In this document: piece by piece, positions 58,334 through 64,000 of the stretch
Position numbering within the stretch: position 1 is the stretch's first letter
How the letters are laid out: the number at the start of each line of letters is the position of its first letter
IMG/VR virus record: IMGVR_UViG_3300021087_001082
Coordinates: 1-64,000 of that record
Strand: one strand, 5' to 3'
Length of the DNA stretch: 64,000 bases
DNA from: a virus
Notes under the pieces: model-generated
Database searches by the model: none
The model's input: the letters and a program-made list of their open reading frames with translations, nothing else
Told to the model about the DNA's origin: nothing
Program-made: the position numbers and the translations under genes

Positions 58334-58594
58334 ATGATTAAACGTGAAGATATTGAAAAGCAAATTGAGTTTTTACAAAAAGATGTTGTAAATGTAAGGA
58401 CTAGGTTAGACGCAGTGAGGGGAGAAGAAGAACAACTTGTCTCCACACTGTCTTCCCTTCAAGGTGCCATACAGGTTAGTCAACATTATTTGAGTATATG
58501 TGATAAATCAGAGGATTCTGATGATGCTCCAGGAGATGAACCATCTGAAGAGCCCGTGAAAGAAGAAGAAAAGATCGAGCCGAATGAATTTTGA
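58334..58594 (+). CDS. small coiled-coil protein, 86 aa
   Basis: Residues 5-58 are coiled coil (IEKQIEFLQKDVVNVRTRL) and the last 25 are acidic and disordered. Same arrangement as 56418, so the pair likely arose with the fibre duplication. Overlaps the next gene by 11 nt. Confidence 0.6.
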   Translation: MIKREDIEKQIEFLQKDVVNVRTRLDAVRGEEEQLVSTLSSLQGAIQVSQHYLSICDKSEDSDDAPGDEPSEEPVKEEEKIEPNEF

Positions 58595-58976
58595 TGATAT
58601 TACTGAAAATAATATCGAACTTTTCTGCATGCACAAATACAATAATCCTCAATGTATAAGTACAGAGGATTATAGTGATGATATGAAAAGATTTAAGTAT
58701 TTAAAAAGACACTTAAATCATTATCTTGCATCAGGTGAATTGAAAGAAAGGTTGATTCTTAACCATTTGATTATGATATATAATCTATTTGATAATGAAT
58801 CCGGTACGCGAATATTATTTTATAAAATTGAAGACAACAGTTGGGCAGTATTAAAACCCTTTTTAATTTATTTAAGAAGAATGCCCAAAATAGTTCGTGG
58901 CGTAAAAGGTATGGATATCCGAGACGGTGATATTCAATTAGATCAACATGTAGTAAAGCAGCTAAGATGCCTATAG
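58584..58976 (+). CDS. conserved T4-like phage protein, 130 aa
   Basis: Globular protein with NPQCISTEDYSDDMKRFKYL and GTRILFYKIEDNSWAVLKPF, a pattern I recall from conserved proteins of cyanophages near virion genes. No catalytic motif. Overlaps the next ORF by 10 nt. Function unknown, likely structural or assembly. Confidence 0.65.
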   Translation: MNFDDITENNIELFCMHKYNNPQCISTEDYSDDMKRFKYLKRHLNHYLASGELKERLILNHLIMIYNLFDNESGTRILFYKIEDNSWAVLKPFLIYLRRMPKIVRGVKGMDIRDGDIQLDQHVVKQLRCL

Positions 58977-59755
58977 GATTAAGATCAGCATTAACACAGG
59001 GTTCAGATTTATTCTTCCTATTTTCCTTTTTAAAGCGCCTGGTAACTCCCTTCGAAAAAACTAAAGCATATGCATTAGGCATTGTTGATAAGAATGGTAA
59101 AAATCTTATTAAGAAAAGAAATTTTACCACTCAAGATCAACGCGATGCTTATACAATGATGGATACGCTTATTTTCAATTTGAAAAGACTTTTAGGAAAA
59201 GTGCCTGGTGGTAAGTCAAGAATTGCGACTTATGCTGCGGCCTTGTTATTGCTTAGAGAAGAGAAGCAACTAAAGTTATTACAAGATGAAAAGTTTTTAG
59301 AAGAAGAATTTTCCATTATTTACGAAGATATGTGTTGTGAATGGCAATTAGATATGAATGATCCTGATCAAACGTTTTTGAAAGAAGAAGCGGTTGATGA
59401 GAACCTTGTGACTAAATTCAAAGATGTTCATAGAAATATGAATAGTAAAAAAGCACAGCATGCAATAGCAACTGCACAGGCAATGGGATTAGATCCTCTT
59501 AAAATTCAAATGTATTTGGCGGCAATTTTACCTGTAATGACAACTTTAGGATCAAATTATGAACCTGAAGATGAAGTTATAGAAGATGCGCCTACAATGT
59601 CAATGGGCGCAGGTGGAATTGCAGGTAGTGCTGAAGCAGGTGATGATCCACCTATTAGAAAGAAAAAGAAAAAAGGTGATGCTATGCCAATCCTAGCTAG
59701 GAAAGGGATTAAAGAGCATCTAAGAATTTTCCCATCACAAAATGTAACAATTTAG
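58967..59755 (+). CDS. conserved T4-like phage protein, 262 aa
   Basis: The N-terminal part (LFSFLKRLVTPFEKTKAYAL, then GIVDKNGK) and GKSRIATYAAALLLLREEK resemble proteins conserved in marine T4-like genomes; the C-terminus is Gly/Lys-rich (MSMGAGGIAG, RKKKKKG). There is no transmembrane region. It overlaps its upstream partner and is probably a virion or assembly protein. Confidence 0.6.
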   Translation: MPIGLRSALTQGSDLFFLFSFLKRLVTPFEKTKAYALGIVDKNGKNLIKKRNFTTQDQRDAYTMMDTLIFNLKRLLGKVPGGKSRIATYAAALLLLREEKQLKLLQDEKFLEEEFSIIYEDMCCEWQLDMNDPDQTFLKEEAVDENLVTKFKDVHRNMNSKKAQHAIATAQAMGLDPLKIQMYLAAILPVMTTLGSNYEPEDEVIEDAPTMSMGAGGIAGSAEAGDDPPIRKKKKKGDAMPILARKGIKEHLRIFPSQNVTI

Positions 59756-59765
59756 AAAGGTAATT

Positions 59766-60095
59766 ATGGCAGGAATACAAGAGACAAAAGACGTTTTAGC
59801 TTTTGTGTTTTCACTTGGAAAAGCAACGGCTTCGGCATTGGAAGACGGCGATATTGGTTGGTCAGATGCAATGGACTTTATTGAACCTTTAAAAAAGTTG
59901 GGGCCAGCTATCGACAATATTGAAGACGTTTTAGTTGAACTACAAGACCTAGACGATGCTGAATTCGCAGAATTGGTACAATATGCCAAGGATGAATTTG
60001 GATTAGCTGACTTAGCTGAAGATACCGAAGTAATGGTAGAAGAGGCGATCAATGCAGGGGTTGAAATCGTTAAGATTGTAAGAATGTTTAGCTGA
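59766..60095 (+). CDS. hypothetical helical acidic protein, 109 aa
   Basis: Mostly helical and acidic; helix-turn-helix repeats are plausible from the AxxL pattern. AAAGG site before the ATG. Last gene before a strong terminator, so it closes the structural transcript. Not recognised. Confidence 0.6.
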   Translation: MAGIQETKDVLAFVFSLGKATASALEDGDIGWSDAMDFIEPLKKLGPAIDNIEDVLVELQDLDDAEFAELVQYAKDEFGLADLAEDTEVMVEEAINAGVEIVKIVRMFS

Positions 60096-60109
60096 AGTAC
60101 ATCCTCGGC

Positions 60110-60140
60110 AAAAAAGGGAATCAATTGATTCCCTTTTTTT
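60110..60140 (+). terminator. intrinsic terminator
   Basis: AAAAAAGGGAATCA-ATTGATTCCC-TTTTTTT: a long palindromic stem with A-run and T-run, which could act on both strands. Confidence 0.92.
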
Positions 60141-60144
60141 ATCC

Positions 60145-60173
60145 TTGAAATTTATTATTTATTATGTTATAAT
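60145..60173 (+). promoter_or_regulatory. sigma70-type promoter upstream of gp61
   Basis: TTGAAA at 60145-60150, 17-bp spacer, TATAAT at 60168-60173; one mismatch in the -35. Confidence 0.82.
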
Positions 60174-60208
60174 ATAATTATTATATTAAACCCCCATAAT
60201 TGAGAGAT

Positions 60209-61216
60209 ATGAGTCTTTACATAGATCATAAGTATACAAATTTATTATCATCCCGCCTACAACGTTTTACAAGAAAATCTAGAGAGCTTTACAATTTCAG
60301 ATGTCCATTATGTGGAGATTCATCTAAGAATCAATTTAAAGCTAGAGGCTATCTTTTCAATAAAAAACAACAATTAATTTTTAAATGTCATAATTGTGGT
60401 TCTGGTGGACCTTTAAAAGTATTATTAGATAAAATTGATCCAACATTATCTAAGCAATATTCTTTTGAAAAATATAGAGAAGAAGCCGGTGACGATACTC
60501 ATCCAGAGAGAGAAGAAAAAGTACCAGTTTTTAGAAAACCTCAATTTAAAAAAGTGGGATGTCCTTCACTAAATGAACTAGGCGCAAATCATCCAGCTGT
60601 AAAGTTTTGTGATGTAAGAAGGATACCTAAAGTTCGTTATCATGATATGTATTTTGCAGATTGCTTTAAGAGTTGGGTTAGCAAATATGATATAGAACTC
60701 GCCGCACGATTAAGACCAGATGATCCCAGAATTATTATCCCATTTTTTGATAAAGATAGAAAGTTAATAGCCGCACAAGGAAGAAGTTTAGAAGATTCAA
60801 CTTTAAGATATTTCACCGTTAAGATTGATAAAACAGCTGGCAAACTTTTTGGATTAGATAGAAATGATCCGAAACAATTAACCTATATTGTTGAAGGCCC
60901 TATTGATAGTATGTTTCTTCCTAATGCTTTAGCTATGGCAGGAAGTGACATGGAAGATATGGGTCAATTTTATGCTCGAGACGTTACCTTTGTGTATGAT
61001 AATGAACGACGAAATAAAGAAATTGTAGACAAAATGCATAAAACAGTGAAGAAAGGTTTCGCAGTTTGCATCTGGCCTGACACAATTAAAGTTAAAGATA
61101 TTAATGATATGGTGCTAGATGGAATGGACATATTAGACATAGTTGATACCATAAATAAAAATACATTTCGTGGCTTACCTGCAAGGGTAAAATTGAATCA
61201 ATGGAAAAGAATATGA
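60209..61216 (+). CDS. 61: DNA primase (gp61)
   Basis: 335 residues from the ATG at 60209 (TTG at 60200 is less likely), matching T4 gp61 in length. Zinc-binding domain CPLC (Cys32, Cys35) and CHNC (Cys60, Cys63); TOPRIM-type YIVEGPIDSMF near 227 and FVYDNERRNKE. It synthesises RNA primers with gp41. Overlaps thyX by 16 nt. Confidence 0.93.
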   Translation: MSLYIDHKYTNLLSSRLQRFTRKSRELYNFRCPLCGDSSKNQFKARGYLFNKKQQLIFKCHNCGSGGPLKVLLDKIDPTLSKQYSFEKYREEAGDDTHPEREEKVPVFRKPQFKKVGCPSLNELGANHPAVKFCDVRRIPKVRYHDMYFADCFKSWVSKYDIELAARLRPDDPRIIIPFFDKDRKLIAAQGRSLEDSTLRYFTVKIDKTAGKLFGLDRNDPKQLTYIVEGPIDSMFLPNALAMAGSDMEDMGQFYARDVTFVYDNERRNKEIVDKMHKTVKKGFAVCIWPDTIKVKDINDMVLDGMDILDIVDTINKNTFRGLPARVKLNQWKRI

Positions 61217-62019
61217 GTGAAGAAGTGAAAGTCCATGAGCATGGATTTGTTAAATTATTAGATATAATGGGTGATGATGAAGAAGTAGAAGATGCGGCTC
61301 GAATAAGTTATGGACAGGGAACACGAAAGACTAGTCAGACAAGAAATCTTATTCGGTATCTGATGAGGCATGGTCATACATCACCTTTTGAGATGTGTGA
61401 AGTTAAGTTTCATATGAAGTTACCAATTTTTGTAATGAGACAAATAGTTCGGCATAGGACGGCGAACTTAAATGAGTATTCAGGACGATACTCGATTATG
61501 AGTAATGATTTTTACGTACCTCATGATAATGATATTCAAAAGCAATCAAAACAGAATAACCAAGGTAGGGGGGAAGAAATTGAAAGTAAAGGTTTGGTTA
61601 AATATGAATTTAACAGAATCTATGACAATGCTTCCTGGGCCTACAAAAATTTATTAGATCTTGATTTAGCTCGTGAGTTATCACGTTCAGTACTGCCTGT
61701 TGGCAATTATACAGAGGCTATCTGGAAAATAGATTTACATAACTTTTTTAAGTTTTGTAAATTGAGAATGGATGGACACGCACAAAAAGAAGTTAGAGAT
61801 TATGCAGTTGCCATGTACGGCATGGTAAAACCAAAATTTCCCCTTTGTTGTGAGGCATTTGAAGATTATGTTCAAAATGCGGTTTCATTTTCTCAAAGAG
61901 AATTAAATATTATTAGAGACAATTTAAATGGTAGTTGGGTAATGTCAAAGTACGGATTATCAGAGCGAGAATCAACGGAATTTTTAGAAAAGCTGAAAAC
62001 GATAGAAGGGGAAGAATAG
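61201..62019 (+). CDS. thyX: flavin-dependent thymidylate synthase ThyX
   Basis: 272 residues from 61201 (ATG at 61213 also possible). ThyX motif RHRTANLNEYSGRY (84-97) differs from the usual RHRTAS by an Asn in place of the first Ser. SPFEMCEVKFHMKLPIFVMRQ and NFFKFCKLRMDGHAQKEVRDYA are further landmarks. It converts dUMP to dTMP using FAD, NADPH and methylenetetrahydrofolate; dUMP comes from dUTPase (34918). Confidence 0.94.
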   Translation: MEKNMSEEVKVHEHGFVKLLDIMGDDEEVEDAARISYGQGTRKTSQTRNLIRYLMRHGHTSPFEMCEVKFHMKLPIFVMRQIVRHRTANLNEYSGRYSIMSNDFYVPHDNDIQKQSKQNNQGRGEEIESKGLVKYEFNRIYDNASWAYKNLLDLDLARELSRSVLPVGNYTEAIWKIDLHNFFKFCKLRMDGHAQKEVRDYAVAMYGMVKPKFPLCCEAFEDYVQNAVSFSQRELNIIRDNLNGSWVMSKYGLSERESTEFLEKLKTIEGEE

Positions 62020-62021
62020 AA

Positions 62022-63983
62022 ATGAATTTGCCTACAGAATACCAGTCCTTTATTCATCTTTCAAGATATGCAAGATGGAGATATGATGAAGAAAGGCGAG
62101 AAACATGGCCAGAAACAGTTGGCCGATATTTTGATTTTTTTAAAGAAGATTTAAAAGAAAAATGTAATTTTAAATTAAGTGAAGCAGAACGAGAACAGTT
62201 AGAAGAAGCAGTATTAAAGATGGAAATTATGCCGTCTATGCGATGTATGATGACAGCTGGTGTTCCGTTAAGAAAAGAAAATGTTGCGGGGTATAATTGT
62301 TCATATATTAAATGTGATCAGCCTAGAACATTTGATGAAATTATGTATGTTTTAATGAATGGAACAGGAGTTGGTTTTTCTGTTGAAGAAGAGCATACAA
62401 AACAGATGCCAATAATTGCAGAAGAATTTTATCCTACAGATACTATCATTGTAGTTGCTGATAGTAAATTGGGATGGTGTAAAGCATATAAAGAATTAGT
62501 TGCTTTATTATATCAAGGTCTAATACCTAAATGGGATATTAGTAAAGTTCGACCAGCTGGGATGCCTTTAAAAACTTTCGGAGGTAGAGCAAGTGGCCCA
62601 CAACCTTTAGTTGATTTATTTAACTTTGTTACGGGGATATTTAAACTTGCCGCAGGAAGAAAACTCAAACCAGTTGAATGTCATGATATCATTTGTAAAA
62701 CGGCGGAAGTTGTTGTTGTGGGTGGGGTCAGGCGTAGCGCTCTTATCAGTTTATCTGATCTCAATGATCGTGAAATGCGATTCGCTAAAGCAGGTGAATG
62801 GTGGAAAAACGATGTCCAACGTGCCCTCGCGAATAATTCGGTTAACTATAAGGAAAGACCAGACATTGGTACTTTCATGCGGGAGTGGTTATCTCTCTAC
62901 GATAGTAAATCCGGAGAACGAGGAATCTATAACAGTATGTCTGCCAAAAATCAAGTAGAAAAATTAAATGAAAGAGAAAAAGATGGAAGTGGAAATTACA
63001 TTCGAAGACGAGTACCCAGAGATGACTTCGGCACAAATCCGTGCAGTGAGATCATTTTACGATCCCGAGAATTCTGCAACTTATCTGAAGTCGTTGTCAG
63101 GGGGACAGACACTAGAGAGCATCTCAAAGACAAAGTTCGCAGTGCGACCATTCTTGGAACATTTCAATCCACACTCACCGACTTCAAATATCTTACAAGA
63201 GAGTGGAACAGAAACTGCGCAGAGGAACGATTACTGGGAGTCTCACTTACTGGAATCATGGATAATGGATTAACAAATGGTAAAGTGGGTAAAAAGAAAA
63301 CTGGTGAACTATTGGAAGAACTCCGTGATATTGCCATTAAAACAAATACAGAATGGGCTGATAAACTTGGTATCCCTAGATCGGCCGCCATTACGTGTGT
63401 TAAACCTTCGGGCACTGTTTCTCAGTTGGTTGATTCTGCTAGTGGTATTCATGCCCGTCATAATCCTTATTACATCAGAACAGTGCGAGCAGATAATAAA
63501 GATCCTTTGTGTAAATTTATGATGCAAGCAGGATTCCCTAATGAACCTGATGTAACAAAACCAGAACATACAACAGTATTTTCATTTCCACAGAAGAGTC
63601 CAAAAGGTGCTATTTGTAGAAATGATATGAATGCTTTAGAACAATTGGAACTTTGGAAATTATATCAAGATCATTGGTGTGAACATAAACCATCTGTTAC
63701 AGTTTCTGTTAAAGAACATGAATGGTTGGGTGTAGGCAATTGGGTATGGGACAATTTTGATAATATCAGTGGTATTTCATTTTTACCATTTAGTGAACAT
63801 ACTTATAAGCAAGCACCATATCAAGATTGCGATAAAAAAGAACATGATGAGCTATCAGCGAAAATGCCTAAAGAAGTAGATTGGACGGCATTAGGAGATT
63901 ATGAGAAAGAAGATCACACTGCTGGAGCTCAATCTGCAGCATGTGCAGCTCCTGGTGGCTGCGAAGTGGTTGATTTAATATAG
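62022..63983 (+). CDS. nrdJ: class II (B12-dependent) ribonucleotide reductase
   Basis: 653 residues from the ATG at 62022, 3 nt after thyX; the longer frame into thyX is not used. It has GYNCSYIKC, PSMRCMMTAG and the active-site stretch FGTNPCSEIILRSREFCNL, followed by CVKPSGTVSQL and the C-terminal CAAPGGCEVVDLI redox tail. The single-chain layout and tail match adenosylcobalamin-dependent monomeric reductases of marine phages, not NrdA (no NrdB in the window). It supplies deoxynucleotides and needs B12 from host or environment. Confidence 0.92.
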   Translation: MNLPTEYQSFIHLSRYARWRYDEERRETWPETVGRYFDFFKEDLKEKCNFKLSEAEREQLEEAVLKMEIMPSMRCMMTAGVPLRKENVAGYNCSYIKCDQPRTFDEIMYVLMNGTGVGFSVEEEHTKQMPIIAEEFYPTDTIIVVADSKLGWCKAYKELVALLYQGLIPKWDISKVRPAGMPLKTFGGRASGPQPLVDLFNFVTGIFKLAAGRKLKPVECHDIICKTAEVVVVGGVRRSALISLSDLNDREMRFAKAGEWWKNDVQRALANNSVNYKERPDIGTFMREWLSLYDSKSGERGIYNSMSAKNQVEKLNEREKDGSGNYIRRRVPRDDFGTNPCSEIILRSREFCNLSEVVVRGTDTREHLKDKVRSATILGTFQSTLTDFKYLTREWNRNCAEERLLGVSLTGIMDNGLTNGKVGKKKTGELLEELRDIAIKTNTEWADKLGIPRSAAITCVKPSGTVSQLVDSASGIHARHNPYYIRTVRADNKDPLCKFMMQAGFPNEPDVTKPEHTTVFSFPQKSPKGAICRNDMNALEQLELWKLYQDHWCEHKPSVTVSVKEHEWLGVGNWVWDNFDNISGISFLPFSEHTYKQAPYQDCDKKEHDELSAKMPKEVDWTALGDYEKEDHTAGAQSAACAAPGGCEVVDLI

Positions 63984-64000
63984 AAATTTTTTACTTGATT

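Overview
The window is a 64 kb piece of an AT-rich genome of a T4-like marine myovirus (Caudoviricetes). The T4 core genes are direct evidence: sliding clamp gp45, clamp loader gp44/gp62, RegA, family B DNA polymerase gp43, UvsX, helicase gp41, primase gp61 and a gp67-like prohead core protein. The accessory set (Hsp20, CobS/CobT-like pair, class II ribonucleotide reductase, ThyX, 2OG oxygenases, EF-hand virion protein) is the kind seen in cyanophages and pelagimyophages. The host cannot be fixed from the sequence; a low-GC marine Gram-negative is an inference.

Layout. 0-4.3 kb: small ORFs, four tRNAs (Asn, Asp, Val, Gly) and two unidentified structured RNAs. 4.3-10.1 kb: modification island with two radical SAM enzymes, a SET protein, two 2OG-type oxygenases and a glycosyltransferase-like gene. 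10.1-14.8 kb: a repeat-rich regulatory region, small membrane proteins, tRNA-Cys, a third structured RNA, a HAD phosphatase, tRNA-Tyr and the gp67-like protein. 14.8-25.5 kb: glutaredoxin, then glycan/small-molecule genes (two glycosyltransferases, LpxA-like acyltransferase, Asp/Asn hydroxylase, isocitrate lyase, two SGNH-like proteins, carbamoyltransferase, metallo-beta-lactamase-fold protein) and a half-size Na/Pi transporter. 25.5-26.8 kb: the only minus-strand block, with a class II aminoacyl-tRNA-synthetase-like gene, a C2H2 zinc-finger protein and a tRNA-like RNA with a long variable arm and a GUU anticodon. 26.8-31.4 kb: membrane protein and the CobT-like/CobS-like pair. 31.5-39.3 kb: glycosyltransferase and the replication cluster to DNA polymerase. 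39.4-43.9 kb: purine uptake and salvage cassette (two phosphoribosyltransferases, BMP-family binding protein, NCS2-like permease) and an IPNS-like oxygenase. 44.2-47.7 kb: uvsX, gp41 helicase and a HExxH protein. 47.8-55 kb: genes whose products begin with a T4-type capsid-targeting-like peptide, including an RNA-ligase-like protein and a nucleotidyltransferase, then a large EF-hand/Cys-rich protein. 55-60 kb: virion structural genes. 60.2-64 kb: primase, ThyX and B12-dependent ribonucleotide reductase.

Regulation. Eight near-consensus sigma70-type promoters (TTGACA-like, exactly 17 bp, TATAAT) precede accessory, replication or metabolic genes. T4-type late motifs (TATAAATA and close variants) precede structural genes and the minus-strand block. 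Three intrinsic terminators were seen.

How it may work together (inference): host-type promoters switch on takeover, replication and nucleotide supply; purine import/salvage, dUTPase, ThyX and ribonucleotide reductase feed DNA synthesis; Na/Pi transport and isocitrate lyase may adjust host phosphate and carbon use; the glycan genes may alter the cell or virion surface; and a set of proteins may be packaged in the head and delivered at infection.
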